Origin: Mesocentrotus franciscanus
Taxonomy: Eukaryota > Echinodermata > Echinoidea > Camarodonta > Strongylocentrotidae
Length of the DNA stretch: 64,000 nucleotides
Assembly: GCA_037976565.1 (NCBI GenBank)
Contig: CP137679.1
Coordinates: 8,663,973-8,727,972, forward strand
Direction: 5' to 3'
A program made the position numbers and the translations under genes. Below, in pieces: positions 45,116 to 57,699 of this stretch (position 1 is the stretch's first letter; every line of letters begins with the position of its first letter). The notes beneath the pieces are model-generated. The model did not search any database and was not told the origin of the DNA. It saw only the letters and a list, made by a program, of their open reading frames with translations.

Positions 45116-48100
45116 CTAGAAATGCAATCGTGTCAGAACGATATGCGTGCAATGACGCCATGTTTTTACGTTTCAAACGAAAGAGCATCTTTCGGACTAG
45201 TTAGGCAGAGTATGAAATAGCATTTAAAATGGCCCTCTTGACAGATTTTAAAAATCCGGCTTCGAGATGCTCTGCGTATGGCCACTCAGGGTACGCTTGC
45301 AATATTTAAAGAATTTTGTAAACCACTCTCTTTTTTTCTATGATAATCCTATCGAAACACGTGATGTAAAATAGATTTATAGGACAACATGGCGACTAAA
45401 ATGTCACGCTTGACCGATTTTAAAAATCCGGCTTCGAGATGCTCTGCATTTGGCCACTTAGAATGTGCCTGTAACATTTCAAGAAAAATAAAGATCCTTC
45501 TGGGGACCAAAAGCATGAACCCGATTTGCCCCATAGACAATGCGTGTAATGCATAGGCGGAAAACGTACAGGATCTGTATTATGACCGGACTTAATTTTT
45601 TCTTTCTCTCTCTTTATGTCTCTTTATAGGCCGTATTTGGTATCATTGGAAAATAAATTTCATGGTTGTTATTATAAACCACTCTTTTTTTTCTATGATA
45701 ATTCTATCGAAACACGTGATGTAAAATAGACTTATGGACAAAATGGCGACTAAAATGTCATGCTTGACCGATTTTAAGAATCCGGCTTCAAGAAGCCCTG
45801 CGTTTGGCAACCCAGAACACGCTTACAAAATTTCAAGGAAAAAGGGGACGAGGGGGCGAAAAGCAGTCTGAAAAAAATGACGTCATGGCCGATACGTGTT
45901 ATAACTTGGCGGAAACTCAGCAGAATTCGTATAGTGACCCTTGTTCATATGCGATTTACTCGAAATTTTCTGTGTGAACAAATACTATACTTGGTATTAT
46001 TCGAAAGGGCACTTTATTGCGGTCGGTTTGACACCATTGTCACATGCGTGCAATGTACTGCACGCATTAAACACGCTAAATACGTAATGCATAGTAAATT
46101 CATCATTTTTGGCGATAACTTTGCGCTGACAACATTGAATTTTACCAAACTTGGCGGACAGTTGTCACATATATGGATACATATGTCTGCCAAGTTTCAT
46201 TTATGTAGGTAAACGGATCGCCATTTTAGAGTAAGTTGAAGTTATTTCGGAATTAAGAAATGGCGAATTTGGAGGGCAATTTTCTCAAATTTGGTCAGCG
46301 TTTAGGTATATAATTTTGCATTTGGCTGGAAAGGGCATATCTTCAAGTATCTAAATCCCAAAAAGGGTACGGGTTTGCCAAGACACAATAGAGATACGGC
46401 CACAGAAAGAAAGCCAATCCCAGAACTTTAGAGGGCGCTACTTTTTTGGCATAGCCATTGGAGTGTGAAAATTGGCATGGTCATGTGTAATTGTGAGATA
46501 AAGATACTGTAAGATTTAAAAACAAAACGGAATTTATATGAGAAAGTTATGGCAGTTTTAGATTCTTAGGGTTCAATTTTTCAAGAATTTGATAGATTTT
46601 TGACGGAGTCGGTTTCAGATTTGAATTTTGAGTACGAAGATGGCATTTTGAAGGTCAGATTATGCATCGCAGATGAAGGAACATCTCTTAGACTATCTAA
46701 AGGAATTTGTTAGAAGTTTGTAGGATCTAGGATAGTGAAGATAGGAAGGAAAAAAGAAAGGCCTTAAAATGGACCAGAAACGGACAAAATGGCGTCTGGA
46801 TGGTTTTGCATGAGCGATTTCAAAAATCGAAGAATGTAGTGACCTTGATGAGATGCTAGAGACCATGCCTCTGAAATTGGAAAGGAAAGGGACATGAGGA
46901 AAGCACCTAACTAGGAATAACAAGCACTATGTGCAAAACGAAAAGCGATTTCTTGACGATAAGGATAAGGAAAACCAGAAGAATATTAATGGGGCAGAAT
47001 GTGAACGAAAACAAGGCAATGACGAAGGTCGTCATTGCAAAGAAGAAGTAAGAATATTAATGAGAACAATGTGAACGTAAACAAAGCAATGACGAAAATC
47101 GTCATTGCAAAGAAGAAGAAGAACTAAGAATACTAGAAATGCAATTGTGTCAGAACGATATGCGTGTAATGACGCCATGTTTTTACGTGTCAAACGAAAG
47201 AGCATCTTTCGGACTAGTTATGCAGAGTATGAAGTAGCATTGTCATGCTTGACATATTTTGAAAGTCCGGCTTCGAGATGCTCTGCATTTGGCCACTTAG
47301 AATGTGCCTGTAAAATTTGAAGAAAAATAAAGATCGTTCTGGGGGCCAAAAGCGTGAACCCGATTTGCCCCATAGACAATGCGTGTAATGCATGGGCGGA
47401 AAACGTACAGGATATGTATTATGACCGGACTTAAATTGTTTGTTTTTTCTCTCTTTTTATGTCTCTTTATGGGCCGTATTTGGTATCATTGGAAAGAAAA
47501 TTGCTTAAATGGCCCCCTTGACAAATTTCAAAAATCCGGCTTCGAGAGGCCCTGCGTATTGCAACACGGAATGTCACTGCAAATTTTCAAGAAAAAATGA
47601 GAACGTTTAGGGGGCGAAAAGCAGTCTGAAAAAATGACGTCATAGCCGAAACGTATTATAATCGGGCGGAAACTCGGCGGAATTCGTATAGTGACCCTTG
47701 TTAAAATGCGATTTACTCACAATTTTCTTTGTGAACATATGCAATACTTAGTATCATTCGAAAGGCGATTCATCTGCGCGCAATGTATTGCACGCATTAA
47801 ACGCGCTATTACGTAATGAATAGTAAATTCATCATTTTTGGCGATAACTTTGCGCTGACGTCATCGAATTTTACCAAACTTGGCAGACAGTTGTCACATA
47901 TATGGATACATTGATCTGCTAAGTTTCATTTATGTATGTAAAAGGATCGCCATTTAAGAGCAAGTTGAAGTTATTTCGGAATTTTCTTGAAAATGGCGAA
48001 TTTGGAGGGCAATTTTTTCAAATTTGGTCAGTGTTAGGGTATATAATTTTGTATATGGCTGGAAAGGGCATATCTTCAAGTATTTAAACCAAAAAAGGGT

Positions 48101-48632
48101 ACGGGTTTGGCCAGAAACGATGGAGATACGGCCTCAGTAATAAAGCCAATTCCCAGAACTTTAGAGGGCGCTATTCGCTATTTTGCATAGCTATTCGAGC
48201 GTGAAATTCGGCATGGCTTTGTGCAATTATAAGATAAAGATACTGTGAGAAATTTAGACGAAACGTAATTGATAAAAGAAAGTTATGGCAGTTTTAGATT
48301 TTTAGGGGTCCATTTTTCAAGAATTTTAAAGATTTTTGACGGAGTCGGTTTCAGATTTAAATTTAGAGTACGAAGATGGCATTTTGAAGGTCAGGTTATA
48401 ACTCGCAGATAAAAGAACATCTCTTAGACTATCTAGAGTAATTTGTTATAAGTTTGTAGGATCTAGGGTAGTGGAGATAGGAAGGAAGAAAGAAAGGCCT
48501 TAAAATGGACCAGAAACGGCCAAAATGGCGCCTGGGCGGTAAGCATGAGTGATTTCGAAAATCGAAGAATGTAGTGACAGTGAAAACAAGGCAATGACGA
48601 TGTTCGTCATTGCAATAATAATTATAAAGTGA
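45116..48632. repeat. Tandem duplication of a 1.5-2.0-kb non-coding unit
   Basis: Unit 1 (45,116-47,132) and unit 2 (47,133-48,632) align from CTAGAAATGCAAT through GGCCTTAAAATGGACCAGAA. Unit 1 has an additional internal duplication (CTATGATAAT(C/T)CTATCGAAA at 45,339 and 45,697). Both units end in a GCAATGACGA-N3-TCGTCATTGC hairpin. Phrases such as AAAATGGCGCCTGG also occur in the element at 27,716. No coding frame. Confidence 0.8.
47016..47108. repeat. Two perfect 10-bp-arm hairpins in tandem
   Basis: GCAATGACGA-AGG-TCGTCATTGC at 47,016-47,038 and GCAATGACGA-AAA-TCGTCATTGC at 47,086-47,108. A third copy with loop TGT is at 48,591-48,613. The arms are invariant while the loops differ. Confidence 0.75.
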
Positions 48633-49194
48633 ACAGCAGGGTTCGTTTTCGTAGAATTTTAGAACTTGAAGTAAGGGTGTAATAAAATATCAACTTTGAA
48701 CAATACCGGTATGTAGAAAGGGATTTAGGGTTACCGGTACCAAACTTTGGGTCTGGCAATGTTGAATAAATTTAGGGTTAACATTATGTTTAGCGATAGA
48801 TCCAGGATTAACGTTAAGAATTAATTTTGTGTTACAGCATAACCAGTAAACAATTGCCAATGTTGTAAAAATCGCTTACTTCTTTTAATTGGTAATACAG
48901 TGCTACATGTTTTACAAACTGCAGGTCAGTGTATTTTTACTTTACTATAAAAGCTATTGTAATTTATGGAAAGAAGTGTGGTATACTATTTTCCCTTCCA
49001 CTCTTCATCATGTTTAAGCTGCTATCGCAATACAGAGGAAGATTTTCTAACTACCAATGATGAGCAAGATACATGCAACTTCACCAGCACCTGCAAAGTC
49101 GTATTGTATGACACTTTGTTCTGAGACAATAGCTCCACGTCAATTTCCTACACTATTAAACAATTTTTTTCATATCATCACTGGACCCAATACT

Positions 49195-49310
49195 AGACCA
49201 AAACCTAACCCTAAACCACCTCAATCCCAAATGCAACCCTCGGCCTAACCCTACACCTTTGACGAAATAGAGCCTGGAGCAGTCATTGCAGGGGCAAATG
49301 TCGGGTCACT
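49195..49310. repeat. CCCTAA-rich dispersed repeat, copy 2
   Basis: CCTAACCCTAAACC, then CCTAACCCTACACCTTTGA, GAAATAGAGCCTGG and GCAAATGTCGGGTCACTC, matching the order at 35,760-35,910. Confidence 0.55.
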
Positions 49311-49374
49311 CAAAATGCCATGACAGACTCACATGTTATGAATTTATCTCTGTTTATTTCCCAGATTGATTAAG

Positions 49375-49400
49375 ACAGGGACGGATCCAGCCGGCGGCAA
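49375..49400 (+). mobile_element. hAT-like terminus
   Basis: CAGGGACGGATCCAGCCGG resembles the ends of the elements at 37,207 and 19,186. No mate end or target duplication found. Confidence 0.4.
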
Positions 49401-49832
49401 GAGAGGGGGCCCAAAAAGGGGCCCACTTCGTGCGAAAATTTGAAAATCGTGCCGGCCGATTTTTCGCTCAGTGGAAAGGAAGCCCACCTTTTTAATGCCT
49501 GGAACAGAATTATAAACATTTCAATGAATATTAACAAAATATGTATAAAAAAAACAAATGTAATAGCATTATTAATATTGCTTGCCATTGCTTTTCATAT
49601 ATTGGACCCCCCCACCCCCTTCTACATGAGCTTCAAATGTTAATTCTAAAAAGAGATATATTGGAAATTAAAATACATTTTATGAACACTACAGCAACTT
49701 GTTACTAGACATGTTGATGCATATCCACCCTTTGCACCCCCTCCAACTTGACCTTGACTTCATTCATTTTTAAATTTCCTTTTACTTGACAAAATAATCA
49801 AGTTGAAAGATCAAAGGTTAATATATGCTTAC

Positions 49833-49939
49833 CTTCTCTTCTGACGGTCTGTTTTCTCCAGGACATTCTTGTTTCAAGCACATACTCAGAGGAGGCAAGC
49901 ATTTGATTTGGTACTGGACAAGTCTCTCTGTAGATTTTC
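49833..49939 (-). CDS. Candidate internal exon, unknown protein
   Basis: Minus strand: strong acceptor CTCTCTTTTACAG, 107 nt, donor GTAAGC. The preferred frame (phase 1 to 0) reads STERLVQYQIKCLPPLSMCL then KQECPGENRPSEEK, with three cysteines. A second frame is also open. Splice signals on both sides make it one of the better isolated exons, but no family or partner exon is recognised. Confidence 0.4.
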
Positions 49940-49959
49940 CTGTAAAAGAGAGGGGGAAT

Positions 49960-51600
49960 TTAATTTTTAGAATAAATACTGAGCATGACCATTTTAAATA
50001 TTGATGAGCATTTGCAATATTGACTGTGCTATTTTAATTTGGCTTTTAGAGAAAATAACCTCCTTCATTAGGCCAAATAACTATTTAAAAAACAGTTTCT
50101 TGTCCGCTATTTGTTTAAAAAGCAGGAGGCAGGGCATTACTTTTTTTTCAATTTTTTGCTATTTTTGTCCAAGATGGCGTCATGCTGATATAGCTTGCCA
50201 AGGTATATTTATTCACAGATATTGTGTTATTTGAGTATACTGATGCAATTTATGACAAAACAAATGATTTGTATCATTTTAGTCCACTTGCTAAGGTTCA
50301 GCTAGAAGCCATTTATACGAAATTACATCACAGCCTTTTTTTTTCTTCTTCTTCTGAATAGTTAATAGTAAAAAAAAAAAAAAAGGTGTTGGCGGGACGA
50401 GAAACTCTTATTTTGGTTAGTTGGCCTTTTAATTATAACAATGAAATTTATGTTTAATTTCTTGATCTATAGATCTGCAGGTAGTTTAGTTGCTCTATGT
50501 CAGTGTCAGTCTGGGTGATCTGGATTGTCTTGTAAACTGCTCATTCTATCAAATTGAGGAAATGCAAAATAAATAGAGAAAACAATCCTGTTCACAATAA
50601 AAAATAATTTCGAAGATAGAGGCAAAGCCTACAAAGAGATTATAGAAACACACATGCAGTCACTACATCCACTTTATACAGTAGTCTAGACTGAATGTTT
50701 TGGCAAATAAATATTTTCATTGTGTGCTAATTCGTCTTCAACAACTCTTAAACATATGATACTGGAAAGGCACGACAGCGACGAGTATCGATTCTGTTTA
50801 CGGTACTTGGACTAACTGTTTAGGTGCGGGTTTTATCAGGTACTGGGCCGGGCAACGCATTGAGGAAGAGGGCGAATCATTAAAGACATTCAAGGGCAGG
50901 CCGGTAGCAAAATTAAATAGCAAGGTTCCGTTACTGTCAACAACAGTATGTTAGCTGTTAACAACAGTCACTGTTATAATGTTTGCATAGTCTAAGACTA
51001 GAGACAGAGCCGGGAGACAGAGTCTCTTAAGACTAGACCTTACATAAAAATTAAAGATCTAGACCTTTTAGGCTACTAGGCCTAGTTCTAGACTAGTTAC
51101 TAGACTGAGTCTCGAGTCTAGATCTAGATTACATTTCTATTTCTCACTAGAGTCTATTGAAACCTAGACACTGTTTGGGTTTTTGCAGTTTACTGCAGGA
51201 GTTGTTATTTCGATAATTAGGATGAAATAGAACTGGAATTTTCGGTTCTAGATTAATTGAATCCGACAGCTCAGTCAACTCCAGATAACAGCATCGGATG
51301 ACGGTAGGACTAATGCAAAAGTGCCCGGCACCAGACCGGGCGTTACACGCAGCTTCCGCTCTCGGTTCGGGCGCAAGAAATTTGACAAACACTCGCAAAC
51401 GAGCTCTCACAATCAATCTTTGTTTAACCGCTGGAAAAGTATTTAGATATAAATAAGCACACATATGTCACAGATGATTGAAGACGACGGCGAAGCAAAA
51501 TGGTTCATCTCTTGAAGGCGCAGGTCAAGTTTTAAAAAATGGATCAATTTTTATCATGGCCCAAGTTCAAATGGTTAACGAATTTCCAGGAAAAAGCACG
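49960..51600. other. Intergenic, no gene seen
   Basis: Contains a poly-A/poly-T area near 50,370 and a stretch at 50,990-51,130 unusually rich in CTAGAC/TCTAG words (for example TAGATCTAGATT). The minus strand of 51,290-51,370 is GC-richer, but nothing coding is supported. Confidence 0.35.
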
Positions 51601-51837
51601 GTACGAGCAATTATTTTTCTATAGCTTTGAGGTAGGATCACTACAAAGCCTGAAATTGCATAATTTTTTAAATATTTTATTTTTTTATTATTTTTTTAAT
51701 TATATTTGTGTGTTTATTAAAACTTTCAATCATATAAAAATTACAGATTTATAAGTCATTGGTAATAATTAGACAAACAAACAAAAAAACAATATGTATA
51801 AATACAAATACACATATATACCAAACCATAACATTAA

Positions 51838-51930
51838 TATAGTAATGATAATAATGATAGTAACTATAATAACAGTAATAATAATAATAATAATATTAAT
51901 AATAATAATGATAATAACAATAATGAAAGG
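51838..51930. repeat. (ATA/ATG)n microsatellite
   Basis: Imperfect AATAAT/GATAAT run on plus. It lies at the 3' side of the minus-strand LINE and could be its simple-repeat tail (inference). Confidence 0.6.
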
Positions 51931-52535
51931 ACAAGAAAGTTATACAAAACCATTACAGAAAAAAAAGACCTTGAATTTACCCAAAACATCCATCACTGGC
52001 GCACACGAACATGGTCTTGTATGGTTTTAATTTTGTAAGATTCTCTACAAAAAACAAAAACAAAACAAAAAACAAAAGACAACATTCTAAACTGCATAGT
52101 TGATATTAGTAATGTCACCACACCGTCAGTTTCTGTGGAATCAAGGTGAAAAGGCATCATGTATTGTGTATGCGCCCCTGAGGGATACTTTGTATACACT
52201 GTACACATAGAAATCATAATTTGAACTACAGTGCATAAAGCGGAGTGAGGGGTAACAGGAATAAAAGTTAAATCAACATGAGTATCATAAGTCAAATCGC
52301 CATTTCTTAAAATGCGAAACAAGCTTGTTTCTTTTTTTTGCTGAGAAATATTCAATATCTTTTTTTTTATAAAATAAAACTCTTAAAAAGATCAACACTT
52401 GGTAAATCCCCCTTAAATTTACAAATATAAATATAGTATTTTGCCACTAACAAGAGATATGTAATGAATCTGTCTGATGAAAAGCCAAACAGTTTTTCAA
52501 AATTGGTAAGGTTAAAATTATTAATATGTTTTTTT

Positions 52536-55500
52536 TTAAATTATGTTTAACAAATATGTCCATATTGGGGTCACCTTTTCACAATCACAAAACAAATGAG
52601 TAATTGATTCATCCTGGTTATCACAAAATACGCAATTTGGTGAATCTTTTCTTTTAATTTTATCCAAAAAGGCATTTAAAGCTATACTATTATGACAAAT
52701 TTTAAAATAGAAAGAACGCAATCTAGTTTCAATTGTACACGTGAAATTAGCCTTGTGTACCTCTTCCCAAAGGATATGATCCGGGACTGTTATTTTACTA
52801 TTCCAATATTCATATCTCTTGTCAAGTGGATAGGAAACGTTTATTATTCTATAAGCATGCTTGGGAACTTTTTTTTGCAGTAATTAATTCAGTAACCAAG
52901 GAATCATGAATATCCAAATTATACCAACATACATTTTCTAACCATTCACTGGGAATATTTCTCATTAAAAAATTGAATTTTCTTCTATCTGTCTGAGGAA
53001 TGCCAAAATCTAATATCAATTCTTCAAACAATTTATAACCAGAGAAGGGAGGGTTCAACAGATCAGAAATCACCAAGATTTTCTTATCAAACCAGGTTTC
53101 ATAATAAATATGATTTTTGGATTTCGAACGAATTAATCTATTAAACCACAATAATTGACAAGCCACAATTTCAGAATATTTACAATCATAAGTTTCTAAA
53201 GTTGCATGTTCTCTATAGATATACCAGGTACGTAAATAATCCGCCACTTTAGAGTTTCTCAAAGATTGTAAGACTGATTCTGCGGCATATGAATTCCAAA
53301 GAATATGGGGATCTCTATGAAATTTTTCCAAGGCTGATAGTTCAATTGTCTTCCAAACAGAATCATAATTTTCATCAAATAAATACTTGACCCATGTCAT
53401 TTTTTGAGCAAAAGCAAATGCCCATGGATCATTTTGAGACCACACTGAAGATAATCATTGTACAAGATTTTTCTTTTAACTCTATCTTTACCACCACTCC
53501 AAATAAATTTAAAAACAAACTATTCAACTCATTAAAAACTTCTGAGGTATTTTTATACTAAGAACAGAAAAAAGATATAATAATTGTGGAAGAACAAGGG
53601 ACTTAATTACACATACTTTACCAATTAAAGAAAGGTTTCTCATTCGCCAGCAATTTATAGTCTGTTTCATTCGTTTTAATTTTTCTTTATAATTAAAATC
53701 GAATATCAAACCCAAATTCAGTGAGAAATTAACTCCCAAAGATTTAAATTGAGAGATCTTCCATGTTATACCCTGGTTTCTCAACGGAAAATCTTGACAT
53801 CCTCTTTTAGATCCGATCCAAATTGCCTCTGTTTTAGCTATATTAATCTTACAACCAGAAAATCTACCAAATATATTCAAAATATCAAACAGTGTTTTAA
53901 AGGAATCTCCAGACCCATCCACAAAGCAGACAGAATCGTCAGCGAATAAAGAAATCTTTACTTCTTGGTTATTGATTGTTGTGCCCCTAAGCTGTTCATT
54001 TTGTCTAGCTGATAAAGCCAAAATCTCAATAACAATCAAAAAAAGATATGGAGAAATAGGACAACCTTGAAAAATACCTCTTTGCATAGAGATGCGATCA
54101 GTTAAAAAACCATTGTTCATTACATATGTTTTTCGTTCAGAATATAGGGTCTTTATTCATCCAATAAATGTATCACCGAAATTAAACTGTTTTAATGTCT
54201 GGAACAAAAAATTATGATTAACACTATCAAAAGCCTTCTCAATATCAAGTAATATTATAGCTCCAGGAACTTCATTTGTTTGAGTATATTCAATAATATC
54301 AAATATTAATCGAATATTATGACTTTTATTTCTGCCTTAAAAAAAAACAGATTGATCTGGGTGAATAATTGTTTGCATAAAGCGTTTTATGCGATCTGCA
54401 AAACACTTTGCTAATATTTTATAATCAACAGTCAAAAGGGTTATAGGGCGATAAGTCTTAATCAACAAGTGGTCTTTGTCCTTCTTTGGGAGAAGAGTAA
54501 CAACACCATTTCTTTGTGATAGAGACATCATCCCGTTTTGTAAAGAAAAGTTAAAAGAATTCATCAACATATCCCCTATATCAGACCAAAAGGTTATATA
54601 AAATTCAATGGGAAGTCCATCAAATCCGGGAGTTTTGTTCATATTCATGGATTTCATGACAACAAATATTTCTCGTTTTGAGAGAGGCTTTTCCAGGATG
54701 TTCTTTTCATCATCGGTTAATTTCAGAATATCCAAGTCATTAAACAAGTCTTGATTTACATTTTCATTTGCCATATACTGACAGTCAGGATTGGAATACA
54801 GTTAACTGTAAAATTTGTGTATTTCACTTAATATCTTATCTGGGTCAGAGGTTAAGTTTCCCTACCTTACCCTAGATCTTATCATCAAACCTTTAGTTTT
54901 AAAGTCATAAAATTTATTTAATTGGTCTTCTAGCTCTTCAAGTTTTAATAAAAGAGGTTTATTTTCAGAAACATCACTGCTTAATTGTATTTTTATTTTG
55001 TCAATCTCTTTCATGAGTAGATCTTTTTCTTTATTTCTTTCCTTTTTTTCCTAGCAGAATATGCAATACTAGATCCAGTTAAAACACATTTAAGGGCATC
55101 CCACTGAATATTAGGGTTACAGTCAGACTCTTTATGAATTTCTTTGCACTCTACTATTTTTTCCTTAATCAATTTGATAAAGTCTGGATCATGATTTAAA
55201 TAGTGACAATTAAGCTTCAAAAAGCCTTTCCCTCTTAAAGGAAGATTATCTTTAAATTGGACTGATACTACTGTATGATCAGATTGGATACCTGGATAAA
55301 TTTTAGATTTAACAGAATTACTTATAAAGTTACTGGAAACTAAAATGTAATAAAGTCTTGATAAAACTTGAGGATTTTTTTGGTGCCTCGTGTATTGTCT
55401 TAATGTTGGGTGAAAATGTCGCCAAACATCAACTAAATTGTATTCTTCAATAATAACTGAAAGCATATTACTAACCCTAATATTAGAATGGCGTTGTCTA

Positions 55501-55957
55501 GTGCCTTGAAATACAAGGGCCCAATCACTGCATTAAAATCTCCACCAATGATTAAAGCAGAATTATCAAATTTGTCAATTTCAGCAAACACTTCCAATAA
55601 AAAATCTGGGTCATCATTTTTTTGGGCATAAATATTAACTAGGGTCACCAACATATCATTGAGAATAAGATTTAATATTAGAAATCTACCATTTGGATCA
55701 TAAAATAAAGAATTTACTTTAACTGAAACAGAGTTTCTTATAAGTATTGCTACACCCCGACTGTTTGAAGAGTAACTTGCAAACCAACATAATTCATCCC
55801 ATTGTAATTTCCAAAAATTATTATCATTCTTATCAGAGTGGGTTTCCTGTAAAAATATAATGTCGCTTTCAATGTTTCTTAAATAATGGAAGACTTTTCT
55901 TCTTTTGACATGATCCTGTAAACCCCTACAATTGAAGGTGCTCACTTTTACTTTCAT
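52536..55957 (-). pseudogene. L1/Tx1-type non-LTR retrotransposon ORF2 (endonuclease-reverse transcriptase), degenerate
   Basis: Order on minus. The APE-type endonuclease (55,957-55,011) has VSTFNCRGLQ, IFLQETHSD, LVNIYAQ, IIGGDFNAV and SDHTVVSV; the usual RLDY is read RLYY. A linker has KTKGLMIRSR. The reverse transcriptase has NKTPGFDGLPIEFY, TLLPKKDKD, KTYRPITLL, LLDIEKAFDS and the catalytic LFADDS. A C-terminal CVFC...HLFC cluster ends at 52,536. Breaks: frameshifts near 55,450, 54,345, 53,500 and 52,860, and stops near 54,865, 54,800 and 54,155. No ORF1 is recognisable upstream. Known: ORF2 drives target-primed retrotransposition; this copy is dead. L1 versus Tx1 clade is not resolved. 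Confidence 0.9.
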
Positions 55958-55959
55958 TC

Positions 55960-56855
55960 TTTTAAAAAGGTATCATTATGAGAGTACCATCCTTTGTAAT
56001 AGGTTAAGAGTACAGTGCACTGGACATACTGGAATGTATATACATGTAAGCATATAATCTTCATATTGATACAGGTTAATATAATGGTTTGGAATGCAGT
56101 AACAAAAATAGAGTTAGAACATATTTTCTTGTCACAAAGATATAAACAAAATAGAATAAAATACAAAAAAATAAAAAATAAAGATGAAATATACCAAAAC
56201 ATTAGAGGCGAAAATCGCAGAGCGCAGATGCACAAAAACATCAAGACTTCAAATAAAAAACAGTCTTGACAAGTGCAAAAATAAAAACCAACACATCGGT
56301 AGAAAACAAAGAGTTATTAGACAGTGCATAAAGGCACCAAATCTTGCTGGTTAGACTTGAACATTGAGAATTGTAACAAACATATATATTTGACCCCCCC
56401 TAAAAAACAATAAAAAAAACAGAGCCAAAGGAGCTCTAAAAAAAAATTGGATATAAAAACATCAAATATCACCTAAAAATAGTTTGACATAAAAATATCA
56501 ATCTGATAGCACACAATAAGTTGGTACAGTATACATCTGCAACAATTCCAACAATTTTTAAAGATACATGGATTAAGAAGAAGAAAAAATTGGTCAAGCT
56601 TCATGGCAGGTCTCAAATGAAAAAAAAGAAGAAAGAAAGAAAAAAAGGATTCAGTAAACACATGCATGTGCATGTCTGATAATAATAAGTTGTCAAGCAA
56701 CTATGATTACTTGCTCTAAAATTCAGTTTTACTCAACCACCATATACTGGGAAAAAATCCCAAAGGGTGAGAATGACTGTGTGGTCAAATATACTGTGTA
56801 AATACATGCTTCATAAATTAAATGAACTTAGTTTGTATTAACAAGTTTACGTTTA
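55960..56855. other. Sequence upstream of the LINE, no ORF1 seen
   Basis: A-rich on the plus strand with AAAATAAAAAATAAAG-like stretches. It could include a 5' untranslated part of the LINE, or the element may be 5'-truncated near 55,960. No domain on either strand. Confidence 0.35.
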
Positions 56856-56859
56856 AAAT

Positions 56860-57640
56860 TGTTACGGGTGATGTCCTCTACCCGTTGTCCCCAGGTCCTT
56901 ACGTCACTCAACAGACGACAAAGTTACACAAAGTGGTTTGATTTCAGGAACCGATCTTATTCAATCGTCATTTCGAGCTTCGTTCTTCAACTCCAAAACT
57001 AAACTAACTCGTCCTCAGGACAAGTACGTACATTGTATCTCGATAAATTCGATACACCCATCACACTCCCCCTCATAAATTAGCACTTATACAAGGAGGA
57101 GTAGTGCTATACAAACATTTCTTTTTCAATGTTGTTTCAGCAACTGTTGTAATAATACAAAAACCTGAAAGTATTTATGAGTATGAGGTTTTTGTAGATT
57201 TAGAAATCTGATAAACAAGTCAGCTTGTAAACTTATTCAGTACCAGCATGCAAATGGTATCACAGCGTTGTCCAGTGGTTTCTTTTCATACAATACAATT
57301 GAGTATGAATAGCTATAAGTAAAAACATTAACCATTCTTCTAGCATCCTGCTCTATCATTTTTATCACTGACTTTTGCATATATCAGAAGTCATTTGTAC
57401 TTAACATAAAAAAATACAATTCAAATCGCAGAGATGTTCACCTTAAATGACATATCAATTTTAATATGTCTTCATGCTTCTTCGCAATTTTGAATCTAAA
57501 CATATTTCTTTGCATAAAAATAATAAGCAAACTTCAGCAACATGAAACCTGTCTGAAAGATAATATGATATAGCCTTCACGTCTGTTGAAGAAACATGTT
57601 ACTATTAATCTAAACTTTTGCGTTGTAGTGCAAAACCATA
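56860..57640 (-). mobile_element. Copia-like LTR retrotransposon remnant (3' LTR plus decayed RNase H end)
   Basis: LTR 56,860-57,065 (206 bp) starts TG and ends CA on either strand, with imperfect TGTTACGGGTG/TGTGATGGGTG ends. Directly upstream on minus is ATGAGGGGGAG (57,066-57,076), a polypurine tract. Further upstream, broken frames contain QADLFIRFLNLQK and DVKAISYYLSDRF, which recall the (Q)ADLFTK and (H)IDVK-HYLRDRF blocks at the end of Copia-type polyproteins. No 5' LTR in the window. The family call rests on these short matches. Confidence 0.45.
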
Positions 57641-57699
57641 TTATCTATGTTGGTTGAGTACTGAATATTTTCAAGAATATCTTTGTATTACTTTATATC

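Larger units (their letters stand above)
48640..49830. other. Intergenic with repeat fragments
   Basis: AGGGTTAACATTATG-type AT sequence, the second CCCTAA-rich repeat (49,195-49,310) and a hAT-like terminus at 49,375. No gene seen. Confidence 0.4.

Noticed and set aside
52841..53949. Plus-strand frames opposite the LINE
   Set aside because: Antisense shadows of the minus-strand reverse transcriptase.
55954..56269. Possible ORF1 of the non-LTR element
   Set aside because: Frames on both strands here are short and AT-driven, without coiled-coil or zinc-knuckle motifs.
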